A DNA stretch of 27,081 bases from JBNRMR01 sp050942895 (lineage in GTDB: Bacteria > Bacillota > Clostridia > Christensenellales > UBA1750): contig JBMNOE010000031.1 of NCBI GenBank assembly GCA_050942895.1, forward strand, positions 1 to 27,081. The letters are read 5' to 3'. The notes beneath the pieces are model-generated. The model ran no database searches. It saw only the letters and a list, made by a program, of their open reading frames with translations, and was not told the origin of the DNA. The translations under genes and the position numbers were made by a program. Positions 7,750-16,226 of this stretch are shown here, piece by piece (position 1 is the stretch's first letter; the number at the start of each line of letters is the position of its first letter).

Positions 7750-9024
7750 ATGTCCGTTTTGTTGAAAGGCGGGACGGTCTTTTTTGAAAATACGCTGAAA
7801 AGACTGGATTTGCTCATAAAAGACGGAATTGTCGCCGGTGTTTTCCAGTTTCCATCATCGGAAAGCGCCGATATCGTTATTGATTGCACAGGAAAAGTTA
7901 TATCTCCGGGTTTCGCTGATGTTCATGTTCATCTGCGGGAACCCGGTTTTTCTATTAAGGAAACAATCGCGGCGGGAACGGCTGCCGGCGCAAGGGGGGG
8001 CTACACGGCCCTTTGCTCCATGCCAAACCTAAGTCCGGTGCCCGACAGCCTTGAAAATATGGAAAAGCAGCTTGATATCATCCGCCGGGACGCTGTGATC
8101 CCCGTTTTTCCGTACGGCGCCATAACCATTGGGCAAAGCGGTCAGGAGCTGGTTGACTTCGCAGGGATGAAGGAGGCCATCGGCTTTTCGGATGACGGAA
8201 AGGGCGTTCAGTGTCCTGATATGATGGAGCAGGCGATGCGGAAAATCGCCGGTACGGGCAAGATATTGGCGGCCCACTGCGAGGACGATACCCTTGTCCC
8301 GCAAGGAGCCGCCGTGCATGACGGCACTTATGCCAGAGCCAACTCTCTTGCGGGCATACCTTCTAAGAGCGAATGGAGGCAGGTTGAAAGGGATGTGGAA
8401 CTGGCGAAGAAAACCGGCTGCCGCTACCATGTCTGCCATGTTTCGGCGAAGGAGAGCGTTGACATCATCCGCCGGGCCAAGGCAGAAGGTGTTGACATAA
8501 GCTGCGAAACAGCCCCCCATTATCTTACCCTTAGCGACGAGGATCTCCGCGACGAGGGCCGCTTCAAGATGAACCCCCCCATACGCGGCAAAGATGACAT
8601 GCAGGCGCTGATCGAGGGTCTTGCGGACGGCACAATAGACATGATCGCCACGGACCATGCGCCCCACACTCAGGAAGAAAAGTCAAAGGGTCTGGCGGGG
8701 AGCATAATGGGCGTCGTCGGCCTTGAGACGGCCTTCCCGGTGCTGCATACAAGGCTGGTTAAGACCGGGAAAATAAGCCTTGAGCGATTGCTTAATGCCA
8801 TGTCTTCAGTTCCGGGGGAAAGGTTCGGCATCGGCGGGGCAATCAGGGAGGGCGCAAGGGCGGATATCGCCGTTTTGGATTTGGAAAAGGAATACGAGAT
8901 CAAGTCTTACGGCTTTCTTTCAAAGGGCAAGAGCACGCCCTTTGAGGGCATGAAGGTGCAGGGCGAATGCGAACTTACAATTTGCGGCGGAAAAATCGTT
9001 TGGGACGGGCGGCAGGAAGGATAG
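7750..9024 (+). CDS. pyrC: Dihydroorotase, type I
   Basis: Zinc amidohydrolase that cyclises N-carbamoyl-L-aspartate to dihydroorotate, the third step of UMP synthesis. It has 424 residues from the ATG at 7750, which has GAGAGGTGGGGG just upstream; an in-frame start at 7699 would lie inside the promoter and is rejected. Metal and active-site motifs are in order: DVHVHLREPG (residues 57-66), FSDDGKGV, AAHCEDD, YHVCHVSAKES, ETAPHYLTL and ATDHAPH (catalytic Asp near 302). The length and HVHLREPG spacing match the long type I enzymes of Gram-positives, unlike the shorter E. coli type. It is the first gene of the operon and ends 4 bases before pyrK. Confidence 0.96.
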   Translation: MSVLLKGGTVFFENTLKRLDLLIKDGIVAGVFQFPSSESADIVIDCTGKVISPGFADVHVHLREPGFSIKETIAAGTAAGARGGYTALCSMPNLSPVPDSLENMEKQLDIIRRDAVIPVFPYGAITIGQSGQELVDFAGMKEAIGFSDDGKGVQCPDMMEQAMRKIAGTGKILAAHCEDDTLVPQGAAVHDGTYARANSLAGIPSKSEWRQVERDVELAKKTGCRYHVCHVSAKESVDIIRRAKAEGVDISCETAPHYLTLSDEDLRDEGRFKMNPPIRGKDDMQALIEGLADGTIDMIATDHAPHTQEEKSKGLAGSIMGVVGLETAFPVLHTRLVKTGKISLERLLNAMSSVPGERFGIGGAIREGARADIAVLDLEKEYEIKSYGFLSKGKSTPFEGMKVQGECELTICGGKIVWDGRQEG

Positions 9025-9028
9025 AAAG

Positions 9029-9763
9029 ATGAGCATGAAGGGCATTTACACTGTGGCGAAGAACAGGCCCGTGGCAAGGGCCATGTACCGCATGGATCTT
9101 TTGGGAAACACAAAGGCCATCACAAAGCCGGGGCAGTTTGTGAACATAAAGCTGGATGGCTTCTACCTGCGCCGGCCCATATCCGTGTTCGATGTGGACG
9201 GCAGCGGCTTTTCAATCATATATAAGATCGTCGGCGACGGCACTGCAGCGATGGGCGGCTATGCCCCCGGCAAGGAGCTGGACATACTGGTGGGGCTCGG
9301 CAACGGCTTTGACATATCAAAATCCGGCGTAAGCCCGGTGCTGGTTGGCGGGGGTTGCGGCTCACCGCCAATGTATTATCTGGCGAAGGAGCTTTTGAAA
9401 AAGGGGATAAGGCCCAGGGCGGTGCTGGGCTTTGGCTGCGCTGATGATGTTATCTGCAAAAATGAGCTGGAAGCCCTAGGGGTTGAAACGGCACTGACAT
9501 CCGTCGACGGCAGCTGCGGCACAAAGGGCTTTGTGACCGACGCCCTTGACGGGATGGAATATGATTATTTCTTTGCCTGCGGGCCGGAGCCGATGCTGAA
9601 GGCTTTAGCCGAGTGCACGGACGCTCCCGGCCAGCTCAGCTTTGAATCGCGGATGGGCTGCGGCTTCGGCGGCTGCATGGGCTGCTCCTGCAAGACGAAG
9701 TACGGCCACAAGCGCATATGCCTTAACGGCCCCGTTCTGATGAAGGAGGAAGTGATATGGTGA
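9029..9763 (+). CDS. pyrK: Dihydroorotate dehydrogenase B, electron transfer subunit
   Basis: FAD and [2Fe-2S] subunit that passes electrons from dihydroorotate oxidation (on PyrD) to NAD+. It has 244 residues. It carries the flavin-binding LRRPISVFD, a central ferredoxin-reductase-like NAD region (LVGGGCGSPPMYYLAKEL, then FACGPEPMLKAL), and a C-terminal cluster motif with C211, C216, C219 and C231. This 4-2-11 spacing fits PyrK. The ATG at 9029 follows GGAAGG from the end of pyrC. It overlaps pyrD by 7 bases, consistent with coupled synthesis of the two subunits of the heterotetramer. Confidence 0.95.
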   Translation: MSMKGIYTVAKNRPVARAMYRMDLLGNTKAITKPGQFVNIKLDGFYLRRPISVFDVDGSGFSIIYKIVGDGTAAMGGYAPGKELDILVGLGNGFDISKSGVSPVLVGGGCGSPPMYYLAKELLKKGIRPRAVLGFGCADDVICKNELEALGVETALTSVDGSCGTKGFVTDALDGMEYDYFFACGPEPMLKALAECTDAPGQLSFESRMGCGFGGCMGCSCKTKYGHKRICLNGPVLMKEEVIW

Positions 9764-10692
9764 ATGAAAGCGCCCCCAAAAGGGATCTGCGGGTGGATTT
9801 GAGCGGTCTTTCGCTGGACAATCCCATAATACCTGCCAGCGGCACATTCGGCTTCGGCGGTGAATATCTGCGCTTCTACAATTTGAACATACTGGGCTCA
9901 TTTGCCATAAAAGGCGCCACGGGCGAGGAGCGATTCGGCAATGATCAGCCCAGGGTGGCCGAGTGCAAGGCGGGGATGCTCAACTCCATAGGTCTGCAAA
10001 ACCCGGGCATAGAAAGCGTGCTTTCAAAAGAGCTGCCCACGATAAAAAAGTTCTTCAAAAAGCCGGTCATAGCCAATATCAGCGGTTTTTCAAAGGAGGA
10101 ATATGTGAGCTGCTGCGCCCTTGCCGACGGCGCGGACAATGTGGGCATAATCGAAGTGAACATAAGCTGCCCCAATGTGAAGGCAGGGGGCATGAGCTTC
10201 GGCACATCCCCTGAAAGCGCGGCGGAAATCACCCGGGCGGTTAAGGAAGTGACGACAAAGCCAGTTTACATCAAGCTCTCGCCAAATGTGACTGATATCG
10301 CCGCCATTGCCAAGGCCTGTGAGGACGCGGGCGCTGACGGAATCAGTCTTATCAACACGCTGCTGGGCATGAAGATTGACATCAGGACGAAAAAACCGGT
10401 GCTGGCCAACAAAATGGGCGGCTATTCCGGCCCGGGGATATTCCCCGTAGCCGTTCGGATGGTCTATCAGGTTTATGATGCGGTGAAAATACCGATAATG
10501 GGCATGGGAGGCATCTCCAGCGCGGCAGATGTGCTGGAGATGATGATGGCCGGCGCAACCGCTGTGCAGGTGGGCGCGGCGAACCTGGTGGATCCATATG
10601 CGTGTAAGAACATAATCGAGGAACTACCATTGCTGATGGAAAAGCTGGGCATCGAAAGGCTTAAAGACATCATCGGCGCGGCTCATGGGTGA
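9757..10692 (+). CDS. pyrD: Dihydroorotate dehydrogenase B (NAD+), catalytic subunit
   Basis: FMN enzyme oxidising dihydroorotate to orotate as the partner of PyrK. It has 311 residues forming a TIM barrel. Class 1B features are visible: NPIIPASGTFGFGGEY near the N-terminus, GLQNPGIE, the active-site loop INTL region and VNISCPNVKAGGMSFG, whose Cys is the expected catalytic base. The FMN phosphate region follows (MGMGGISSAADVLEMMMAGA, AVQVGAANL). The ATG at 9757 lies inside the pyrK end and is preceded by AAGGAGG. Pairing with pyrK confirms the NAD-linked type and argues against a fumarate- or quinone-linked enzyme. A structured repeat element follows its stop codon. Confidence 0.96.
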   Translation: MVNESAPKRDLRVDLSGLSLDNPIIPASGTFGFGGEYLRFYNLNILGSFAIKGATGEERFGNDQPRVAECKAGMLNSIGLQNPGIESVLSKELPTIKKFFKKPVIANISGFSKEEYVSCCALADGADNVGIIEVNISCPNVKAGGMSFGTSPESAAEITRAVKEVTTKPVYIKLSPNVTDIAAIAKACEDAGADGISLINTLLGMKIDIRTKKPVLANKMGGYSGPGIFPVAVRMVYQVYDAVKIPIMGMGGISSAADVLEMMMAGATAVQVGAANLVDPYACKNIIEELPLLMEKLGIERLKDIIGAAHG

Positions 10693-10714
10693 TTGGGGTT
10701 ACGGGGAACGTACT

Positions 10715-10818
10715 GGGGCTCTGCCCCAGACCCTGCAAGGGGATGAATCCCCTTGACCCCCTATTAAAAGTTTTGGTCAAGCTTTTTCAAAAGCTTGCGG
10801 GGATTGGGGCGGAGCCTC
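10715..10818. repeat. 104-bp nested inverted-repeat element between pyrD and pyrF
   Basis: Outer 22-base arms (10715-10736 and 10797-10818) pair over 21 of 22 positions, counting four G-U pairs. Inside are two perfect 9-bp hairpins, CAAGGGGAT/ATCCCCTTG (10736-10755) and CAAGCTTTT/AAAAGCTTG (10778-10797). A third 7-bp stem, CTTGACC/GGTCAAG (10752-10758 and 10775-10781), shares bases with both. The left arm can also fold on itself as GGGGC-TCT-GCCCC. There is no coding capacity and no T-run, so it is not a normal terminator. It lies inside the pyr operon and would be transcribed. It resembles the arm at 1-24. Confidence 0.8.
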
Positions 10819-10849
10819 AAATCAAAACACAATCAATAAGGAGGAAGAA

Positions 10850-11548
10850 ATGAGCAAAGACGTGATCATCCCCCTGGACTTTCCCGGGGCGAAAGAGGTA
10901 TATGCTTTCCTGGACAGATTTTCAGATGAAAAAAAGCCATATGTGAAGATAGGCATGGAGCTTTTCTATGCAGAAGGGCCTTCGATAGTGCGGGAAATCA
11001 AGCGGCGGGGCCACAAGATTTTTCTTGACTTAAAGCTGCACGACATCCCCAACACCGTGAAGGGGGGAATGCGCTCCCTTTCATCCCTTGATGTGGACAT
11101 GGTGAACCTGCATGCCGCCGGCGGCTCCAACATGATGCGGGCGGCCATGGAGGGCGTGGTGCGCGGCGATGGCACCCGGCCAATTGTAATCGCCGTGACG
11201 CAGCTGACATCAATCAGCCAGGAGATGCTGCGGGATGAGCTTCTGATAAGCGCCGGCATGGAGGAAACTGTTTCCGGCTACGCACAAAACGCCAAGGGTT
11301 GCGGGCTGGACGGGGTGGTCTGCTCGCCCCTTGAGGCAAAGGCAGTGAAGGAAATCTGCGGCGTTGAATTTCTGACGGTGACGCCGGGCATCCGCTTTGC
11401 CGAAAGCTCCCTTGACGACCAGCAGCGGGTAATGACCCCAGCCCTGGCCCGCGAAAGCAGCGATTATATAGTGGTGGGAAGGCCGATAACCGCGGCGAAA
11501 GACCCTGTTCAGGCCTACGAAAGATGCGTAAAGGAATTCCTGGGTTGA
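10850..11548 (+). CDS. pyrF: Orotidine 5'-phosphate decarboxylase
   Basis: Converts OMP to UMP, the last step of the pathway, without a cofactor. It has 232 residues, the usual size of the short bacterial class. The catalytic D60-x-K62-x-x-D65 cluster is seen in DLKLHDIPNTVKGG, with the N-terminal VIIPLDFPGA substrate loop and the C-terminal phosphate-binding TPGIRF and YIVVGRPITAAKDP. The ATG at 10850 has AAGGAGGAAGAA upstream. The 157-base gap from pyrD is filled mostly by the inverted-repeat element; no promoter or terminator is evident, so it is taken as part of the same operon. Confidence 0.96.
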   Translation: MSKDVIIPLDFPGAKEVYAFLDRFSDEKKPYVKIGMELFYAEGPSIVREIKRRGHKIFLDLKLHDIPNTVKGGMRSLSSLDVDMVNLHAAGGSNMMRAAMEGVVRGDGTRPIVIAVTQLTSISQEMLRDELLISAGMEETVSGYAQNAKGCGLDGVVCSPLEAKAVKEICGVEFLTVTPGIRFAESSLDDQQRVMTPALARESSDYIVVGRPITAAKDPVQAYERCVKEFLG

Positions 11549-11567
11549 TAGGTAAAAGGAGGAAAAA

Positions 11568-12206
11568 ATGAGCATTGAAAGAGAAATTGCGAAGTCGCTG
11601 CTGAAGATCGGCGCGGTTTTCCTGCGGCCGGACGAGCCCTTCACATGGGCCAGCGGCACGAAAAGCCCAATATACTGCGATAACCGGCTGACGCTTTCTG
11701 CGCCTGAGGTTAGAACACAGGTGGAAGAGGCTATTGTCAGCGTTATCAGAGAAAAATATCCCGAATGTGAGATGCTGATGGGAACCGCCACTGCGGGCAT
11801 CGCTCATGCGGCAATATCCGCCCACATGCTGGGCCTTCCCATGGGCTATGTGCGCTCCGGCGCCAAGGGGCATGGCCGGGGCAACCAGATTGAGGGCAGG
11901 CTGGAAAAGGGTCAGAAAGTGGTGGTGGTGGAGGATCTGATTTCCACGGCCGGCAGCGTCATCGAAGTGGTGGAGGTTTTGCGGGAAGCGGGGGCGCAGG
12001 TGCTGGGCATAGTCAGCATATTCACATACGGCATGAAGAAGGGTATTGATCGCCTGGCTTTGGCGGACGTTTCAAACCACAGCCTTTCAAACTTCGACGC
12101 CCTGGCCCAAGTGGCCTTTGAGGAGGGGTACATCGCCCAAAGTGATGTCAAAAGGCTGATGACTTTCAGGGATAATCCGTCGGACGAATCATGGATAAGG
12201 GCATAG
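11568..12206 (+). CDS. pyrE: Orotate phosphoribosyltransferase
   Basis: Transfers ribose 5-phosphate from PRPP to orotate, giving OMP. It has 212 residues, a type I phosphoribosyltransferase fold. The PRPP loop VVVVEDLISTAGS (about residues 118-130) is intact, with the usual acidic pair. The hood and flexible-loop region contains GYVRSGAKGHGRGNQIEG, and the N-terminal FTWASGTKSPIYCDNR is typical of the family. The ATG at 11568 follows AAAGGAGG. It sits 19 bases after pyrF and 9 before pyrB, so the gene is tightly packed in the operon. Confidence 0.96.
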   Translation: MSIEREIAKSLLKIGAVFLRPDEPFTWASGTKSPIYCDNRLTLSAPEVRTQVEEAIVSVIREKYPECEMLMGTATAGIAHAAISAHMLGLPMGYVRSGAKGHGRGNQIEGRLEKGQKVVVVEDLISTAGSVIEVVEVLREAGAQVLGIVSIFTYGMKKGIDRLALADVSNHSLSNFDALAQVAFEEGYIAQSDVKRLMTFRDNPSDESWIRA

Positions 12207-12215
12207 GAGGCAAAT

Positions 12216-13127
12216 ATGCTGAATCTTATCGATATAAATGATCTTTCCGTGGGGCAGATAGACGACATGCTCTGCCTGGCTCAGGATATGATCGCAAACC
12301 CGGCGAAATATTCAGACTGCCTGAAAGGGAAAAAGCTGGCGGCGCTGTTTTTTGAGCCAAGCACAAGGACGAGACTCAGCTTCGAGGCCGCCATGCTGGA
12401 CATGGGCGGAAGCGTCTTGGGCTTTTCAGAGGCGGGGTCTTCCTCGGCGGTTAAGGGCGAGAGCGTTTCCGATACGGTTCGGGTGGTGGGCTGCTATGCG
12501 GACATAATCGCCATGCGCCACCCCAAGGAGGGCGCGCCCCTGGCGGCTTCGTTTAAATCCCCCGTGCCGATAATAAACGCAGGTGATGGCGGCCATCATC
12601 ACCCCACCCAGACTCTCACTGACCTTTTGACCATACTTCGGGAAAAGGGCCGCCTTGACAACATGACCGTGGGCCTTTGCGGCGACCTTATGTTCGGCCG
12701 CACGGTGCATTCGCTCATATGCGCCTTGAGCCGCTATGAAGGGATTAAATTCGTGCTGATATCGCCGGATGAGCTGAAGGTGCCAAGATATATCAAAAAT
12801 AATGTGCTGAGCAAGGAGGGCGTCCGGTGGGAGGAGTCCAGCAGCTTAGCGGAGGTTATGCCCGGGCTGGACATACTCTACATGACCCGGGTGCAAAAAG
12901 AACGCTTCTTCAATGAGGCCGACTATGTGCGCCTTAAGGACAGCTATATTTTGACCAAGAAACTTTTGGAAAACGCAAAGAGTGACCTGAGCATAATGCA
13001 TCCTTTGCCCAGGGTGAACGAGATCGCAACAGAGGTGGACGATGACCCCAGGGCCGTTTATTTCCGGCAGGCACTAAACGGCAAGTTTGTGCGCATGGCG
13101 CTTATTAAGACGATGCTTGAATCGTAG
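12216..13127 (+). CDS. pyrB: Aspartate carbamoyltransferase, catalytic subunit
   Basis: Condenses carbamoyl phosphate with aspartate, the committed step to pyrimidines. It has 303 residues, the normal length. The carbamoyl phosphate loop FFEPSTRTRLSFEAA lies near residues 45-59, followed by GSSSAVKGESVSDTVRV (the mobile Ser/Lys loop), the DGGHHHPTQTLTDL motif and the aspartate-side HPLPRVNEI near 262-270. The ATG at 12216 follows AGGAGG overlapping the pyrE end. Because pyrI follows directly, the holoenzyme is expected to be the allosteric catalytic-plus-regulatory complex. Confidence 0.97.
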   Translation: MLNLIDINDLSVGQIDDMLCLAQDMIANPAKYSDCLKGKKLAALFFEPSTRTRLSFEAAMLDMGGSVLGFSEAGSSSAVKGESVSDTVRVVGCYADIIAMRHPKEGAPLAASFKSPVPIINAGDGGHHHPTQTLTDLLTILREKGRLDNMTVGLCGDLMFGRTVHSLICALSRYEGIKFVLISPDELKVPRYIKNNVLSKEGVRWEESSSLAEVMPGLDILYMTRVQKERFFNEADYVRLKDSYILTKKLLENAKSDLSIMHPLPRVNEIATEVDDDPRAVYFRQALNGKFVRMALIKTMLES

Positions 13128-13142
13128 AAAGAGGGGGAAGGC

Positions 13143-13565
13143 ATGAATATCGACAGCATCAGAAACGGCTATGTGCTGGATCATATCAAGGCCGGCAAAG
13201 CCATGGAGATATACGACTATCTCTCTTTGGATAAGCTGGACTGCACTGTGGCCATAATAAAAAACGTGAAGTCAAACAAGATGGGGCGCAAGGATATAAT
13301 CAAGATTGACGAAACGATAGATATAAACACCGATATTCTGGGCTTTATCGCCCCGGATATAACGATTAACAAGATAAAGGATGATATAATCATTGAAAAG
13401 GGAAGACCGCCGCTGCCCAAGAGGATGAAGAACATAATAAACTGCAAAAACCCCAGGTGCATCACCACCACGGAGCCGGGGCTGGATCAGGTCTTTGTGC
13501 TGACTGATGAGGAAGGCAGAAAATACAGCTGCATATACTGCGACAGTGAAAGAGGAGAGCGGTAA
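13143..13565 (+). CDS. pyrI: Aspartate carbamoyltransferase, regulatory subunit
   Basis: Binds nucleotide effectors and contacts PyrB through a zinc domain, giving feedback control of pyrimidine synthesis. It has 140 residues, slightly shorter than the E. coli protein. The N-terminal allosteric domain begins SIRNGYVLDHIKAGKAMEIY. The C-terminal zinc site has all four ligands, C101, C106, C130 and C133 (C-x4-C and C-x2-C). The start follows GAGGGGGAAGG, 15 bases after pyrB. It is the last gene before a strong terminator. PyrI is absent from Bacillus but present in various clostridia and fits the inferred lineage. Confidence 0.96.
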   Translation: MNIDSIRNGYVLDHIKAGKAMEIYDYLSLDKLDCTVAIIKNVKSNKMGRKDIIKIDETIDINTDILGFIAPDITINKIKDDIIIEKGRPPLPKRMKNIINCKNPRCITTTEPGLDQVFVLTDEEGRKYSCIYCDSERGER

Positions 13566-13585
13566 GTCTAAAGCAAGGCTGCTGC

Positions 13586-13620
13586 AAAAGAGGCGGGCTG
13601 AAAGCCTGTCTCTTTTTATT
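13586..13620 (+). terminator. Intrinsic terminator of the pyr operon
   Basis: AAAGAGGCGGGCT pairs with AGCCTGTCTCTTT around a GAA loop (13 bp with two G-U pairs), followed by TTTTTATTT. It begins about 20 bases after the pyrI stop. Confidence 0.9.
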
Positions 13621-13664
13621 TAGCGGCACCGTGCGACAAAGTTTTTGGGAAAAGCTGTAAATGT

Positions 13665-13694
13665 TTGCGCAAATGGGCAACTATGCATTATACT
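13665..13694 (+). promoter_or_regulatory. Likely promoter of recJ-apt-gltX
   Basis: TTGCGC (13665-13670) and TATACT (13689-13694) are 18 bases apart, downstream of the pyr terminator and about 50 bases before the chosen recJ start. Both boxes have two or fewer mismatches at the important positions. Confidence 0.5.
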
Positions 13695-13742
13695 GTAAGG
13701 ATAGAAGGAGCAAAGCAGACTAATTATTGTAAGGGGACGAGA

Positions 13743-16181
13743 ATGCGTTTTTTGCCAAGGCATGAACTGAATAGCGAGGATTCAAGGGAAGTCCGCCGGC
13801 TGATGGACGCCGGATATGATGAGATTATCGCACGGCTGCTTACCATGCGAGAGATATATACGCCCCGGGATGCCCAGGCTTTTTTAAACCCGTCCGAGGA
13901 AATGCTGCATGATCCGTTTCTGCTTTCAGACATGGACAAAGCTGTAAAGAGGATTGAATCTGCGGTTGCAAAGGGCGAGAGCATAGTGATATATGGCGAC
14001 TATGATGCCGACGGAGTGACCGCTGTGGCGATACTCAAGGGCTATTTTAACAGCCTGGGCGCGAAGGCCGATTACTACATCCCCTCCCGCCACTTTGAAG
14101 GATATGGCCTGAACAACGCAGCCATAGAAACGCTGGCGCAGAGCCACAGCCTGATGATCACAGTCGACTGCGGCATCGATTGCTTCCACGAGGTTGAGCG
14201 GGCAAAAGAGCTGGGCCTTGATATAATCATCACCGACCATCACCAGCTAAAGGAGCTTTTGCCCGGCGCGGTGGCCGTCATAAACCCCCTTAGGGGGAAC
14301 TATCCATGCAGAAAGTTGTGCGGGGCCGGTGTGGCGCTGAAGCTGGTGCAGGCCCTTGGCGGAATGGAGGCCATAAGGCCGCTTATAGACCTTGCGGCAA
14401 TAGGCACCGTGGCGGACATAGTGCCGCTGCTGGGGGAAAATAGGGCGATAACGGCCCTGGGGCTGCAGCGGCTTAACGCAAAGATGCGCAGGGGCATAAA
14501 CGCCATCTGCAAGGCGGCGGGCCTTAGGGGGAAGGTCATAACCTCCGGCCATATCGGCTATATGATCGGCCCCAGGATAAACGCCGGCGGCAGGATAGAC
14601 CGCTCCGCAAAGAGCGTGGACCTTCTGCTGACGGATGACGAGGATGTCGCCATGGAGATTGCTGCGCAGCTTGAGGAGCACAATAGCGAAAGGCAGCGGC
14701 TGGAGCGGCAGATCACGGTGGATTGCGAGCAGATGCTCAACACCGAGGTGGACTTCACCCGGGATAGCGCCCTGATTTTGATGAGCGAGGGCTGGAATCT
14801 TGGGGTGGTGGGCATAGTGGCTTCAAGGCTGGCGGAAAGATGGTCAATGCCTGTTTTGCTCTTTGCTAAAGAGGGCGACAGCATAACCGGCTCGGGAAGA
14901 TCCGTTTCAGGGGTGCATATTTTCAAGGCCATAAGCGCCTGCTCACACCTTTTGACAAGGTTTGGCGGCCATGAGATGGCAGCGGGGCTCACCATGCCGG
15001 TTGAAAACTTTGAAAAGTTCAAGGATGAGCTGAACGCATACCTTAAGAAGAATGTTTCGGCCCAAAGCTTTGTGCCAAAGGCCTATTATGACATCGAAAT
15101 AAGCGCGTCGCAGATAAATATGCAGCTTTGCAGGCAGCTTGACCAGCTTTTGCCCTTCGGCCTTGGCAACCCAACGCCCACATTCCTGCTAAAAGAAATC
15201 AGAGCCAAAGACATAAGGCTGATGGGGGCCGAGCAGCAGCATATCAAGTGCCTGGCAGGTCAGGATGAAAGCCCCGGCCATTGGGTGGATTGCGTCGGCT
15301 TTTCGATGGCCGATAGGGTGCAGGTTCTTTTAGCGCCGGCGGATATGCTGGTGCAGCTTGGCGTCAACGAATGGAACGACAGGGTTTATCTTCAGACGAT
15401 CATCAGGAACATGGCGCCGGCTAAATCCGCTTTCACACAGGCCATAACAAAGGACTATGATGAAATAATGCTGGATTTTTTGCGCGCTATGCTATATTGT
15501 GATGATGGGGAAAAAACCGCGGCGAAGCTGACTGCCATGAAGGACATCCCCGAGCTGGACAGGGGTGATATGCTGATATGCGCCGATCCGGCCAACATAA
15601 ATGAGAACATGCTTGAAAAAGTTTATAGCGCGGGGGCGCAGGCCTGCTTTGTGGCCGCCCCGGATGATGACAAAAGAGCCTTTCCATGCCTGGTGACTGC
15701 GCCGCTGCCCGGTAAAAGCTCTGGCGCTTTTGGCGCTTATGATCGCTTTATTTTTATTGACAGGCCCTGGGCGCCCTTGGTAAAATGCATTTTGGCGCAT
15801 AATCCCGGGGCTGAGGTGGCTGCGCTGGAAAACGGAGACGACATGACGCTCAGGCTGCCCACAAGAGAGGATATGGTAAGGATATATTCTTACATTGTGG
15901 CCAGGGCCCATAACCTGAATTTGTGTCTCTCCCTAAGGGAAGCCGGCGCAAGGGCAGCGGACGATCTTGAAATCTCACCGCTGGAGTTCATGGTAGCGCT
16001 GGAAATATTCGCAGAGCTGAGCTTTATAGCGGTCGATATGGACAGATGGCGGCTGGAAGTTTTTAGCTCGCCGGAGAAGAGGGAGCTGTCCCAAAGCAGG
16101 CTGTGGCGATTATTTCAAGAATGTGACAACAGTTTGCTTGTGCAGACAAATGGCCGCGCGCAACAAAGTCACATGATTTAA
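13743..16181 (+). CDS. recJ: Single-stranded-DNA-specific exonuclease RecJ
   Basis: 5'-3' exonuclease acting on single-stranded DNA in recombination and repair. It has 812 residues from the ATG at 13743, which has AAGGGGACGAG just upstream and gives a standard N-terminus; in-frame starts at 13665 and 13683 fall in the promoter region and lack a ribosome site. The DHH phosphoesterase motifs are complete: VIYGDYDADGVTA (DYDADG at 86-91), TVDCGID (140-146) and TDHHQ (164-168). GPRINAGGRID and the DHHA1 motif FGGHEMAAG follow. About 250 further residues form the OB-like and C-terminal region seen in long Firmicutes RecJ proteins; beyond the OB part I recognise no motif. apt follows 45 bases later. 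Confidence 0.96.
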   Translation: MRFLPRHELNSEDSREVRRLMDAGYDEIIARLLTMREIYTPRDAQAFLNPSEEMLHDPFLLSDMDKAVKRIESAVAKGESIVIYGDYDADGVTAVAILKGYFNSLGAKADYYIPSRHFEGYGLNNAAIETLAQSHSLMITVDCGIDCFHEVERAKELGLDIIITDHHQLKELLPGAVAVINPLRGNYPCRKLCGAGVALKLVQALGGMEAIRPLIDLAAIGTVADIVPLLGENRAITALGLQRLNAKMRRGINAICKAAGLRGKVITSGHIGYMIGPRINAGGRIDRSAKSVDLLLTDDEDVAMEIAAQLEEHNSERQRLERQITVDCEQMLNTEVDFTRDSALILMSEGWNLGVVGIVASRLAERWSMPVLLFAKEGDSITGSGRSVSGVHIFKAISACSHLLTRFGGHEMAAGLTMPVENFEKFKDELNAYLKKNVSAQSFVPKAYYDIEISASQINMQLCRQLDQLLPFGLGNPTPTFLLKEIRAKDIRLMGAEQQHIKCLAGQDESPGHWVDCVGFSMADRVQVLLAPADMLVQLGVNEWNDRVYLQTIIRNMAPAKSAFTQAITKDYDEIMLDFLRAMLYCDDGEKTAAKLTAMKDIPELDRGDMLICADPANINENMLEKVYSAGAQACFVAAPDDDKRAFPCLVTAPLPGKSSGAFGAYDRFIFIDRPWAPLVKCILAHNPGAEVAALENGDDMTLRLPTREDMVRIYSYIVARAHNLNLCLSLREAGARAADDLEISPLEFMVALEIFAELSFIAVDMDRWRLEVFSSPEKRELSQSRLWRLFQECDNSLLVQTNGRAQQSHMI

Positions 16182-16226
16182 TGGTAAAGATAAAAGATAA
16201 AGACAAAGAAAAAGATGGAGGACAAT

